Positions 18,692-27,173 are shown, counted from the stretch's first letter. The stretch is DNA of 64,000 nt from Sphingobacterium sp. SGG-5 (GCF_011043525.1 NZ_JAAKGO010000006.1:124001-188000); one strand, 5' to 3'. The notes: generated by a model from the letters alone, not told the origin. Translations and numbers: made by a program.

Positions 18692-20167
18692 ATGAAAAGA
18701 TTCATCAATTATCTGATAATATTGTGTTGGGCATCCGTTCTCCTGATCGGATGTAAGGATGATCCTATTCTTGATCCGACCGATCCGGGAGAGGATGAAG
18801 AGACTGGACTGATGCTTCCTCAAAAGGAGATGCGTGGTGTTTGGATCGCTACGGTCTACGCGTTAGACTGGCCGCGGACAGCTGATTTTTCGAGTCCGGC
18901 ATACGATGCAGCGGTGCAAAAGGCCAGCTATACCACGATGCTGGATAATCTCAAAGCGGTGGGTTTTAATACGGTCTTTGTGCAAGTCAGGGGTATGGCG
19001 GATGCATTTTATGACTCGCCTTATGAACCCTGGAGTGCAAGTATTACCGGCACGCGTGGACAAGACCCTGGCTACGATGTGTTACAATTTATGATCGACG
19101 AGGCGCATGCCAGAGACTTGGAGTTCCACGCCTGGATAAACCCATATCGGATCGCCACGAGAGCCGCGGCGACAACACCCTATCCGGCTCTGCCTTCCAC
19201 CATTGACCCCGAGTGGGTGGTCGATCACGAGAAGATACAAATATACAATCCAGCGTTGCCCGAAGTTCGACAGCGGCTGGCCGACATCGTGGAGGATCTG
19301 ATTACTAAATACGATGTAGATGGTCTCCATATGGACGATTATTTTTATCCGGATCCGACTTCATCAGGAACATTGCAATCTGACGACGAGGAGTTCGAAC
19401 AATATAAAGGCAGCTTTACAAGTAAGGGTGATTGGCGGAGGGACAACGTGAGCAAGGCGATCGAGCTCATTCACAATACGATTGTAGAAACAAAACCAGA
19501 GGTGGTATTTTCGATATCGCCTGCGGCGAGCTTTACGTATAATTATAATACGCTTTATGCGGATGTGGGTAGATGGACAAAAGAAGGTTGGGTGGATATC
19601 CTGATCCCACAGTTGTATCAGGAAATTGGCAACGCATCGAACGACTTTCAGTTTAATCTGGCTTATTGGGCGCAATATGCTTATAGCGCAAAATTAGTCA
19701 TAGGTCATGCTTTGTATAAGTTTGGTGTATCGGATAATCCTGCTGCTTTTCAGTCGACTCAAGAATTGGTTCGCCAGTTTAACCTGACTAAACAAAATAA
19801 AAAAGCTGTTGGAAGCGTCATGTACAGCGCGAGGGATGTATATTACAATAGGATAGGTATTACCGATAAGCTCGAAGAACTCTATAGCCACGAAGCTATT
19901 ATTCCTTTTGCTGGTCGCAAAATTGCTGCGGAACCGCCGGTGCCTGGCAATGTTAAAATTACCGGAAACGAGCTGAGTTGGACAGCCTCTGGCAGCGGTA
20001 TACGGTCCGCGGTATATTATTTTGAAGACCTGGAGCAAGAGGGCATGTTGTTGGATGTGGTCACAACAACCTCACTAATGGTGAGTGAACCGGGATATTA
20101 CGTCGTGACAACGTTAAATGAAGACCATCTGGAAAGTGCCCCAGCTGATCCTGTCGAGAAAAAATAA
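18692..20167 (+). CDS. second GHL10-family (DigH/YngK-like) lipoprotein hydrolase
   Basis: A 491-residue lipoprotein. A TTG 9 nt upstream is in frame, but the ATG starts a standard signal peptide ending LLIGC. The cysteine is followed by KDDPILDPTD and an acidic run, the kind of signal that sends Bacteroidota lipoproteins to the cell surface. The PF02638 fold shows MRGVWIATVYALDWPR, NTVFVQVRGMADAFYDSPYE, LEFHAWINPYRIATR and DGLHMDDYFYPDP. A C-terminal fibronectin-like segment (PPVPGNVKITGNELSWTAS) follows. It is clearly a paralogue of the gene at 8734 but shorter and embedded in the SusC/SusD operon, so the two may act in different compartments or on different chain lengths. Confidence 0.88.
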   Translation: MKRFINYLIILCWASVLLIGCKDDPILDPTDPGEDEETGLMLPQKEMRGVWIATVYALDWPRTADFSSPAYDAAVQKASYTTMLDNLKAVGFNTVFVQVRGMADAFYDSPYEPWSASITGTRGQDPGYDVLQFMIDEAHARDLEFHAWINPYRIATRAAATTPYPALPSTIDPEWVVDHEKIQIYNPALPEVRQRLADIVEDLITKYDVDGLHMDDYFYPDPTSSGTLQSDDEEFEQYKGSFTSKGDWRRDNVSKAIELIHNTIVETKPEVVFSISPAASFTYNYNTLYADVGRWTKEGWVDILIPQLYQEIGNASNDFQFNLAYWAQYAYSAKLVIGHALYKFGVSDNPAAFQSTQELVRQFNLTKQNKKAVGSVMYSARDVYYNRIGITDKLEELYSHEAIIPFAGRKIAAEPPVPGNVKITGNELSWTASGSGIRSAVYYFEDLEQEGMLLDVVTTTSLMVSEPGYYVVTTLNEDHLESAPADPVEKK

Positions 20168-20205
20168 TTTTTAGCCCGGGATTTTTTTAAATCATGGGCT
20201 AAAAA
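20168..20205. terminator. hairpin between the SusC operon and murQ
   Basis: TTTTTAGCCC (20168-20177) pairs perfectly with GGGCTAAAAA (20196-20205) starting right after the hydrolase stop codon. The T tail on the + strand is poor, so it may be a weak terminator or an RNA-stability hairpin that lowers murQ expression relative to the upstream genes. Confidence 0.55.
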
Positions 20206-20253
20206 TTAGATATTTATCCGACAATGAAGTTAAAAATGCTAAAATAGGACGGA

Positions 20254-21078
20254 ATGACGGATGCAATAAATACGACAGAAAAGGAATCAAATTATCAGGA
20301 CTTAGACAAGATGTCCGTGCATGAGTTACTGACGAATATAAATAAGGAAGATAAAACGGTACCGGATGCTGTTGAAAAAGCTATTCCACAGATCGAGAAG
20401 CTGGTCGATGCAATCGCGGAGCGCATGCAAGGCGGCGGCAGGCTTTTCTATATAGGAGCGGGTACAAGTGGACGTTTGGGGATACTCGATGCTTCCGAAT
20501 GTCCACCGACCTTTGGTGTACCGCCCGATTGGGTGATGGGCTTAATTGCCGGAGGAGACAAAGCCATTCGCAATCCCGTGGAGTTTGCTGAGGATGATGA
20601 TGAGCAAGCCTGGAAAGATTTAGAAAAGCATGCGGTGAATACAGACGATGTTGTGATTGGAATAGCCGCTTCGGGAACTACACCCTACGTTATCGGCGGC
20701 TTGCGGGCTGCCAATGCATATGGCATCGCTACAGGTTGTATTGTTTGCAACAGCGGGTCAGCAGTAGCCAATGAAGCTGTTTATCCCGTGGAAGTTATCG
20801 TAGGGCCAGAGTTTGTCACAGGCTCGACGCGGATGAAAGCGGGAACAGCACAAAAATTGGTGTTGAATATGATTAGTACTTCCGTTATGATTCGCTTAGG
20901 TCGGGTGAAAGGGAACAAGATGGTGGATATGCAGCTATCGAATCATAAGTTGGTAAGTCGTGGTGTACGGATGATTATGCATGAAACCGGTGTAGATGAA
21001 GAAACCGCGACTGCATGGATTAAAGAATTTGGAAGTGTCCGGAAAGCTGTTGATCAATTTCACCAAAATAAGCGTTAA
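20254..21078 (+). CDS. murQ: N-acetylmuramic acid 6-phosphate etherase
   Basis: A 274-residue cytoplasmic enzyme that removes the D-lactyl ether from MurNAc-6-phosphate to give GlcNAc-6-phosphate and lactate. The sugar-phosphate isomerase fold shows FYIGAGTSGRLGILDASECPPTF; Glu82 (ASECPP) and Glu113 (FAEDD) correspond to the catalytic Glu83 and Glu114 of E. coli MurQ. GTSTRMKAGTAQK-like GSTRMKAGTAQKLVLN completes the phosphate site. It starts 86 bp after the second DigH-like gene and is followed 3 bp later by a symporter. No MurNAc kinase or PTS for making its substrate is in the window. Confidence 0.96.
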   Translation: MTDAINTTEKESNYQDLDKMSVHELLTNINKEDKTVPDAVEKAIPQIEKLVDAIAERMQGGGRLFYIGAGTSGRLGILDASECPPTFGVPPDWVMGLIAGGDKAIRNPVEFAEDDDEQAWKDLEKHAVNTDDVVIGIAASGTTPYVIGGLRAANAYGIATGCIVCNSGSAVANEAVYPVEVIVGPEFVTGSTRMKAGTAQKLVLNMISTSVMIRLGRVKGNKMVDMQLSNHKLVSRGVRMIMHETGVDEETATAWIKEFGSVRKAVDQFHQNKR

Positions 21079-21081
21079 TAT

Positions 21082-22602
21082 ATGTCCCCTATTGTTTTAC
21101 TTTCCTTTTTAGTCGTCTATTTCGGTATATTACTCAGTGTAGCCTATTTTACCTCTAGGAAGACCGCCGACAATTCGACTTTCTTTGTAGCCAATCGTAA
21201 CGCCAAGTGGTATATGGTCGCCTTCGGTATGATCGGTACGGCGCTATCAGGCGTGACTTTTATTTCGGTACCAGGCGATATCGGTAATGCACCAGCGGGA
21301 TTACAACCCAATAATTTCAGCTACTTTCAGTTTATTTTAGGTAATGCAATCGGGTTTGTCATTATCGCTTACGTCTTGTTGCCGCTTTATTATAGAATGC
21401 AGTTGACCTCCATTTATACCTATCTGGAGGAGCGAATGGGACATAAAAGCTACAAATCCGGCGCCATGATCTTTCTGATCTCCAGAACGATAGGATCAGC
21501 GTTCAGGCTATACTTAGTCGCTATTGTACTGCAACGCTATATATTCGATGCATGGGACGTACCCTTTATCGTGACGGTTGCGGTGTGCTTACTGTTGATA
21601 TGGCTATACACCAATCGAGGGGGCTTGAAAACCATTATCATCACGGATACCTTGCAGACGACTTTCCTGGTGTCCGCGGTCATCTTGTCCATTTATTTCA
21701 TGGCAGATGGCATGGGTTGGAGCGTGGGGGAAGCTTTTGAGCGCGTGAAGGCAAGCTCGTATTCGACAATATTTGTCTGGGAGAATTTGCTGGGCGACAC
21801 CCGGCATGTGCTAAAGCATGTTATCGGAGGAATATTTGTCACTATTGCCATGACGGGTCTGGATCAGGATCTGATGCAGAAAAACTTAAGCATGAAAACG
21901 ATTGGAGAGGCGCAGAAAAACATGATGACGTTTACCGGTGTTTTTGTTGTCATTAACATCTTCTTTCTGTGTGTAGGTGCCTTGCTGTATTTTTATGCCG
22001 AAGCCAATGGAATACAAATAGCAGATCTGGGTAAATCCGATTACCTCTATCCCGAAATAGCGTTAAACTACCTCGGCATCGTCCCGGGAATGGTATTTAT
22101 GATGGGGTTGACGGCAGCGACTTTCGCAACGACCGACTCGGCACTTACGGCGTTAACGACATCCTATTGTGTCGATTTTCTGAATTTCAATAAGAAAGCG
22201 AATCCAAACGATCCCCGTCTGGTTCGGCAGCGAAATGTGGTACATTTTGCATTTTCTATAGTCATGTTACTCGTTATACTCTTATTTCATGTCATCAACG
22301 ATGAATCCGTTGTAAGCGCAATCTTTAAGGTAGCAGGTTATACTTATGGTCCTCTTTTGGGATTATTTTCATTCGGCATACTGACCCGATATAAGGTAAA
22401 CGATGCGGCTGTACCTTATATATGTATTCTCTCGCCACTTCTTATTTATTTGCTGGCGCTGTATGTCTTACCTTATACGAATTATAAAATCGGGTTTGAA
22501 TTGATTGTATACAACGGTCTTCTTACCTTCTTATTGTTGGGAATAACTTCTCGCGGCAAGAAAATAGATGGTTTTACGCAACAGCATGGCAATAAAGTCT
22601 AA
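21082..22602 (+). CDS. sodium:solute symporter family transporter, probable MurNAc importer
   Basis: A 506-residue polytopic inner-membrane protein of the SSS family, with about 13 hydrophobic segments, the N-terminal STFFVANRNAKW motif and MIGTALSGVTFISVPG typical of the sodium-binding first bundle. It begins 3 bp after the murQ stop, so it is translationally close-coupled to it. This linkage and the known murT-murK-murQ arrangement in Tannerella forsythia make MurNAc or a MurNAc-containing sugar the likely substrate; that is inference. In SSS families the substrate cannot be read from sequence. Confidence 0.88.
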   Translation: MSPIVLLSFLVVYFGILLSVAYFTSRKTADNSTFFVANRNAKWYMVAFGMIGTALSGVTFISVPGDIGNAPAGLQPNNFSYFQFILGNAIGFVIIAYVLLPLYYRMQLTSIYTYLEERMGHKSYKSGAMIFLISRTIGSAFRLYLVAIVLQRYIFDAWDVPFIVTVAVCLLLIWLYTNRGGLKTIIITDTLQTTFLVSAVILSIYFMADGMGWSVGEAFERVKASSYSTIFVWENLLGDTRHVLKHVIGGIFVTIAMTGLDQDLMQKNLSMKTIGEAQKNMMTFTGVFVVINIFFLCVGALLYFYAEANGIQIADLGKSDYLYPEIALNYLGIVPGMVFMMGLTAATFATTDSALTALTTSYCVDFLNFNKKANPNDPRLVRQRNVVHFAFSIVMLLVILLFHVINDESVVSAIFKVAGYTYGPLLGLFSFGILTRYKVNDAAVPYICILSPLLIYLLALYVLPYTNYKIGFELIVYNGLLTFLLLGITSRGKKIDGFTQQHGNKV

Positions 22603-22639
22603 TTTATCCTGTATTTTTGCCAGATATTGCTATATATAC

Positions 22640-24628
22640 ATGCGTAGTTTGATGAGAGGTTTATTTGGTTGGTGTATCCTTATGTTAATAGGGCTTTATA
22701 GCTATGGACAGGTGGACGATGAGTTTAGCAGTGCGTTGGACTCCGCCCGTGCATTAGAAGATAACAAAAAAGATTCGGTTGTTTTTTCAGCTAAATACGT
22801 CCGCTATGCGACATTGGATATGTTGAAACATGCCAGCTACACGCAACAGATCGACACTTCCCATCGTAATTTCCAATATTATAATAAACAGAACCTTCCG
22901 TGGAATCCGAGTATACATTTGGGCTCATACGGTTTGGCGACCCGGGATTTACTTTTTACACCCGATAAATCTATCGGTTTTCAGCCGGGCTTTCATGCGC
23001 TGGAAAGGTATTTGATTTTGCCCGATTCAGTGCGCTATTATCGTGCTCGGGCACGTTATTCGGAGCTGTATGCCGTAGGCTTCTTTTTCGACGATCAGGT
23101 TTTTCGTGCGCGCTTGGCGCAGAATATCAATCCGCAATGGAATATCGCCGCAGAATACCATGCCGCCAATACGGATGGGTTTTATTACAATCAGGCTTAT
23201 TCCGATCGGAAAGGGAGTGTTTCCACATGGTACGAGTCAAAAAGCCGACGTTATAACCTATTGATGAATGCCACTTTCAATAAAGTGGATGCTTCGGAAA
23301 ACGGTTCGGTTACAAACGATACTACAAGTATATTTGAAGGAGAGATACAATCTCCTTTTTCCATCCAGACCAAATTGCGGGGACAACAACAGAATAGACC
23401 ATTTAATAAATGGCTGGATAATGGGGTGTTTTTACGCCAATCGTTCTACCTCGGACGATTAGATACCGTGCATGCCGGTAAGCCGGAGATGGAAATCCAT
23501 CCGACCAATGCCTTTGCACACAATACCTCGATCCGGCAGCGTAAATATATCTTCTTTAAAAATGAAGAAGACCTGTATAGTGCCTTTCCGTTTGGTGACG
23601 CTGTGGAAGTACATGATACCACCAAGGTCACCAATATCTCCAATGAGTTTACCTATACTTTCTACCTGCGTAATAAATCACTAAAAAATGAAGCGAAGGT
23701 CAATGTTGGTTTTCAAAATGATCTGATCTGGTATGCGGATAATCTGACGCGTGATTTTTTTCAGAACAATGCTGTTAAAGGGGATATCCGGTATCAGTTT
23801 AGCGACAAAGTCGACGTAGCGGTGAGTGGCCATCAGATCGTTGTCGGCGAAAATTTTGGCGATTACCTCTACGAGGCGACGGCTGATGTGGGTATGGGAC
23901 AGAAAATCGGCAAGGTCACCTTGGGAGCTTATACTCAAAATAAGTCGCCCGAGATGGTGTTTACGCGTATGAATTACACCTATCATCAGTGGTTACGTAA
24001 TGATTTGAACAAGACCAAAACACAAAACCTGTCTTTCCGTTACAAGAACGATAAACTCGGGTTTTCCGGGAAGGCTGAGTATTTTCTGATCAATAATTAT
24101 TTGTACTTCCGGGAGGTAGACAACCCGAACGATAATGAACGTCTGGATCGGCTTATTGAACCGGCACAATCTGGTAATTTGAATCTGCTGAAAGTTACGG
24201 TTGGGCAGAATTTCAAATTTGGCAATTTTCACCTGGATAACCTCGTGGTATATCAAAAGTCTGATCAGATGGATATCCTATCAACGCCCGAACTGTATAC
24301 GTGGCATAGCTTCTATTATCAGGATATTTGGTTTGATAAGGTCTTGGACTTTGCAATTGGACTGGATGGGAAGTTCAATACGCCATTTAAGGCGCCGACG
24401 TATGCAATTAATGCTGGTCAGTTTTATAACAGCAATGTCGATATCGAATTTTCTACCTATCCTGTTCTGGATGCTTGGTTCACGACGAACATCAAACGTG
24501 TAAATTTATTCATCAGCTATAATTTTCTCAATCAGAACTTCTATCCACGGGGCTATTATACCGTCAGGCGATATCCAATGAACCCGGCAAATTTTCGATT
24601 TGGTGTGTCATGGAAGTTCTACGATTAG
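22640..24628 (+). CDS. putative porin (Porin_10 family)
   Basis: A 662-residue outer-membrane barrel protein. The frame is open from an ATG at 22568 that would overlap the symporter, but the ATG at 22640 (or 22652) begins a proper signal peptide, MRSLMRGLFGWC to SYGQ, and is preferred. The mature part has DSVRYYRARARYSELYAVGFF, given here as RARYSELYAVGFF, and a long run of alternating strands such as NPQWNIAAEYHAANTDG and ends FGVSWKFYD. It matches the Bacteroidota putative porin family. It begins 37 bp after the symporter, so cotranscription with murQ is possible although this family is widespread and not specific to peptidoglycan use. Confidence 0.82.
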   Translation: MRSLMRGLFGWCILMLIGLYSYGQVDDEFSSALDSARALEDNKKDSVVFSAKYVRYATLDMLKHASYTQQIDTSHRNFQYYNKQNLPWNPSIHLGSYGLATRDLLFTPDKSIGFQPGFHALERYLILPDSVRYYRARARYSELYAVGFFFDDQVFRARLAQNINPQWNIAAEYHAANTDGFYYNQAYSDRKGSVSTWYESKSRRYNLLMNATFNKVDASENGSVTNDTTSIFEGEIQSPFSIQTKLRGQQQNRPFNKWLDNGVFLRQSFYLGRLDTVHAGKPEMEIHPTNAFAHNTSIRQRKYIFFKNEEDLYSAFPFGDAVEVHDTTKVTNISNEFTYTFYLRNKSLKNEAKVNVGFQNDLIWYADNLTRDFFQNNAVKGDIRYQFSDKVDVAVSGHQIVVGENFGDYLYEATADVGMGQKIGKVTLGAYTQNKSPEMVFTRMNYTYHQWLRNDLNKTKTQNLSFRYKNDKLGFSGKAEYFLINNYLYFREVDNPNDNERLDRLIEPAQSGNLNLLKVTVGQNFKFGNFHLDNLVVYQKSDQMDILSTPELYTWHSFYYQDIWFDKVLDFAIGLDGKFNTPFKAPTYAINAGQFYNSNVDIEFSTYPVLDAWFTTNIKRVNLFISYNFLNQNFYPRGYYTVRRYPMNPANFRFGVSWKFYD

Positions 24629-24662
24629 ATGTGGGTGTTAATCAAGAAAATGTATTTATTTT

Positions 24663-24692
24663 TTTGAAAACCGAAATTAAGATATATATTTG
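24663..24692 (+). promoter_or_regulatory. promoter of the tRNA-Val pair
   Basis: TTTG at 24663-24666 and TATATTTG at 24685-24692 are separated by 18 nt, a good match to the Bacteroidota -33/-7 consensus. Confidence 0.75.
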
Positions 24693-24748
24693 CACACGCA
24701 AAAAGAAGAAGAAAAACCTTTTTGCAAACGCTCTTAAATAGAAGATAT

Positions 24749-24826
24749 GGAGAATTAGCTCAGCTGGTTCAGAGCACCTGCCTTACAAGCAGGGGGTCAC
24801 TGGTTCGAACCCAGTATTCTCCACCA
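24749..24826 (+). tRNA. tRNA-Val (anticodon TAC)
   Basis: Cloverleaf fits by eye: acceptor GGAGAAT (24749-24755) with ATTCTCC (24816-24822), D arm with AGCTCAGCTGGTTCAGAGC, anticodon stem-loop CTGCCTTACAAGCAG with TAC, T arm with GGTTCGAACC. CCA is encoded (24824-24826). Confidence 0.95.
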
Positions 24827-24837
24827 AAAATTCCCAA

Positions 24838-24915
24838 GGGAGATTAGCTCAGCTGGTTCAGAGCACCTGCCTTACAAGCAGGGGGTCACTGGTTCGAACC
24901 CAGTATCTCCCACCA
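24838..24915 (+). tRNA. tRNA-Val (anticodon TAC), second copy
   Basis: Eleven nt after the first copy. The body is identical; the acceptor stem is GGGAGAT (24838-24844) with ATCTCCC (24905-24911). Three base pairs differ from the first copy and all are compensated. CCA is encoded (24913-24915). Confidence 0.95.
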
Positions 24916-24920
24916 TTCAA

Positions 24921-24956
24921 AAGTCCCGTTTTTCTCATTGAAAACGGGGCTTTTTC
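24921..24956 (+). terminator. terminator after the tRNA-Val pair
   Basis: AGTCCCGTTTT pairs with AAAACGGGGCT (one G-T pair) around TCTCATTG, followed by a T run. Confidence 0.8.
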
Positions 24957-25010
24957 ATTAACGCAAGATCGTAAGCGACGTTCAGATTAACTAAAATAGC
25001 CCCGTAATAC

Positions 25011-25040
25011 TTGCTTTTTTCTTTTAAGTTCCTATCTTTA
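25011..25040 (+). promoter_or_regulatory. promoter upstream of the DUF5362-like gene
   Basis: TTG at 25011-25013 and TATCTTTA at 25033-25040 with a 19-nt spacer; the last base departs from TAnnTTTG. Confidence 0.5.
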
Positions 25041-25062
25041 GGGTAAACAACACGCTAAAATT

Positions 25063-25536
25063 ATGGAAGAAAACAACTATGTACAGCCGGTGGGAGGCGC
25101 ACCAGAAGAACCGATGTTGGTTATTGATCAGGAAATCCGCTTGTTTTTAACGGAGACCGTCAAATGGGGGAAATTCCTGGCTATCTTAGGTTTTATTGCG
25201 GCGGCTTTTCTTGGCCTACTCGGTATCGGTTTTATGTTTTTTGGTTCGGCCTTTAAGAGCCAATTGCCGGAAGAGTTTGCTTTCGGAGGCCTGATCGGCT
25301 TTATTTATTTGCTCTTCGGTGTATTATATTATTTCCCATCGAAGTATCTATACGATTTTTCCATTTATACGCGTCAGGCTTTATCTATCCATGATCAGGA
25401 GTCACTGGTGTATGCTTTTTCCAGATTGAAATCCTTTTATAAATTTTGGGGTATTTTGACCTTGCTTATGATCATCTTTTATATTGTAGCGATTGTCGTT
25501 GGCATCATTGCCGGTATCGCTGGTATCATGGCATAA
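25063..25536 (+). CDS. small membrane protein, DUF5362-like
   Basis: A 157-residue protein with a soluble N-terminus (about 40 residues) and three to four hydrophobic segments: FLAILGFIAAAFLGLLGIG, LIGFIYLLFGVLYYF and the C-terminal LLMIIFYIVAIVVGIIAGIAG. The middle loop has SKYLYDFSIYTRQALSIHDQ. It resembles the DUF5362 family of Bacteroidota, function unknown. It is a single gene between the tRNA pair and the convergent dusB, with its own promoter. Confidence 0.75.
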   Translation: MEENNYVQPVGGAPEEPMLVIDQEIRLFLTETVKWGKFLAILGFIAAAFLGLLGIGFMFFGSAFKSQLPEEFAFGGLIGFIYLLFGVLYYFPSKYLYDFSIYTRQALSIHDQESLVYAFSRLKSFYKFWGILTLLMIIFYIVAIVVGIIAGIAGIMA

Positions 25537-25552
25537 CCGGCGCATCCGGAGA

Positions 25553-26548
25553 CTAAACGATCTCTTCGGCAAAATTATATTTGATTTCTTCTAAAACGTC
25601 GACAATCTCCTCAATAGATTGCAATTCTACCAATTTCATGCGGTATTCCTTGAAATTGGGAATACCTTTAAAATAATTGGCATAATGCCTACGCATCTCG
25701 AATATACCTGTGCGATGGCCTTTCCACTCTACCGATTTGGTCAAGTGCGTGTGACATACATCAACCCGTTCGGCAATGCTGGGGCCTTCTAACCGTTCAC
25801 CTGTTTGGAAAAAATGCTTGATTTCCCGGAACACCCAAGGGTAGCCAATAGAAGCACGGCCTATCATGATACCGTCTACCTCGTACTCCTGGCGCCATGC
25901 AGCAGCTTTCTCTACTGAATCCACATCACCATTACCAAAAATAGGGATCTTTATGCGGGGATTGCGTTTCACATCGCGGATCATGGTCCAATCCGCCTGT
26001 CCCTTGTACATCTGGGAGCGTGTGCGCCCATGAATAGCTAAGGCCTTAATTCCGATATCCTGTAACCGTTCGGCTACTTCATACACGTTTTTTGTGCTAT
26101 CGTCCCACCCCAGTCGGGTTTTTACCGTAACCGGGAGGTGCGTTGCTTCCACGACAGCTTTGGTCATGGCGACCATTTTGTCGATATCCTGAAGCAAGCT
26201 TGCTCCTGCACCCCTACAGGCAACGTTTTTGACCGGACATCCATAATTGATATCAATCAAGTCTGGGTTTGCCTGTGTACAGATCTCTGCCGACTGTCGC
26301 ATGTGTTCAATATCGGATCCGAAGATCTGGATACCGATGGGTCTTTCGTATTCAAACACGTCTAATTTCTGACGAGATTTTGCTGCATCCCGGATTAATC
26401 CTTCTGACGAGATAAACTCGGTATACATCATATCTACTCCGTTTTGCTTACACACGTATCGAAACGGAGGGTCACTCACATCTTCCATAGGAGCAAGTAA
26501 AAGTGGAAATTCACCTAAATCAATATTTTCACCAATCTTTACCGACAT
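25553..26548 (-). CDS. dusB: tRNA-dihydrouridine synthase
   Basis: A 331-residue FMN enzyme reducing uridine to dihydrouridine in the D loop of tRNA. Visible: LLAPMEDVSDPPFR at the N-terminus of the TIM barrel, DINYGCPVKNVACRGAGASLL with the catalytic cysteine, VKTRLGWD, HGRTRSQMYKGQADW and GNGDVDS for FMN phosphate. Length and motifs fit the DusB/Nifr3 group; the exact target position is inferred from the group only. It is divergent from the cold-shock-domain gene at 26666. Confidence 0.93.
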   Translation of the reverse strand: MSVKIGENIDLGEFPLLLAPMEDVSDPPFRYVCKQNGVDMMYTEFISSEGLIRDAAKSRQKLDVFEYERPIGIQIFGSDIEHMRQSAEICTQANPDLIDINYGCPVKNVACRGAGASLLQDIDKMVAMTKAVVEATHLPVTVKTRLGWDDSTKNVYEVAERLQDIGIKALAIHGRTRSQMYKGQADWTMIRDVKRNPRIKIPIFGNGDVDSVEKAAAWRQEYEVDGIMIGRASIGYPWVFREIKHFFQTGERLEGPSIAERVDVCHTHLTKSVEWKGHRTGIFEMRRHYANYFKGIPNFKEYRMKLVELQSIEEIVDVLEEIKYNFAEEIV

Positions 26549-26586
26549 GGTGCAAAAATACGCATAAGTCGGTGAATTTAAAACGG

Positions 26587-26618
26587 TTTGCTATTCTCCT
26601 TAAAAAATCGTAAGTTTG
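26587..26618 (+). promoter_or_regulatory. promoter of the cold-shock-domain-like gene
   Basis: TTTG at 26587-26590 and TAAGTTTG at 26611-26618 with a 20-nt spacer match the Bacteroidota consensus. Confidence 0.65.
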
Positions 26619-26665
26619 AGGTATTCCAAAGTTTGGGATATTCCTTTAATTTTTAAATCCATTTA

Positions 26666-27097
26666 ATGTCTAGAAGCCAAATTACATTCAACAAAAAAGA
26701 ACGCGTAAAGAAACAACAACAGAAGAAGCAGAAAAAGGCAGAGAAAAAAGAACTCAGCAAGGTGAACAATGACAAGGGGAAAGCCCTGGAAGAAATGTTT
26801 GCTTACGTTGATGAGTTTGGTAATATCTCCGATACACCACCTGAAAAGAAGTATGAGTTTAAGGAAGAGGATCTGTTACCTCCTAAAGATCCTACAGAAG
26901 AATACCATCACGGCAAAGTATCTTATTATAATCCCGAAGGCCATTATGGCTTCATCCGTGACAACCTTACCCGTGAAACCGTTTATTTCAACGACAAAAT
27001 TGCCGGTATCGTTTTAAACGTCGATCAAAAAGTAAAGTATAAATATATCCGTACGAAACAGGGAAACCAAGTTTCCGAGGTCGAAGTGTACGTATAA
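26666..27097 (+). CDS. cold-shock-domain-like protein with lysine-rich N-terminus
   Basis: A 143-residue protein. Residues 1-35 are very basic (KKERVKKQQQKKQKKAEKK), the middle is acidic, and about residues 80-143 look like a diverged cold-shock OB fold: HGKVSYYNPEGHYGFIRD resembles RNP1 and TVYFND stands where RNP2 has VFVH. The aromatic surface for single-stranded nucleic acid binding is partly kept. The basic tail could add RNA or ribosome binding. It is convergent with a canonical cold-shock gene, and an RNA helicase lies beyond, which supports an RNA-related role. Confidence 0.75.
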   Translation: MSRSQITFNKKERVKKQQQKKQKKAEKKELSKVNNDKGKALEEMFAYVDEFGNISDTPPEKKYEFKEEDLLPPKDPTEEYHHGKVSYYNPEGHYGFIRDNLTRETVYFNDKIAGIVLNVDQKVKYKYIRTKQGNQVSEVEVYV

Positions 27098-27136
27098 TAA
27101 AAATAAAATGCAGCCTAACTTTACGTTAAGCTGCAT
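27097..27136 (-). terminator. terminator of the cold shock gene (and convergent gene)
   Basis: A 12-bp stem with one mismatch at 27108-27136 (ATGCAGC..., loop TTTAC); on the minus strand it is followed by a T-rich tail. Confidence 0.75.
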
Positions 27137-27173
27137 CTCTCTGTTTTGAAAATTAATTATTTTCCTAGCTTAT

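Noticed and set aside
22568-22639. Longer porin start overlapping the symporter
   Set aside because: The extra 24 residues precede a complete signal peptide and overlap the symporter end.
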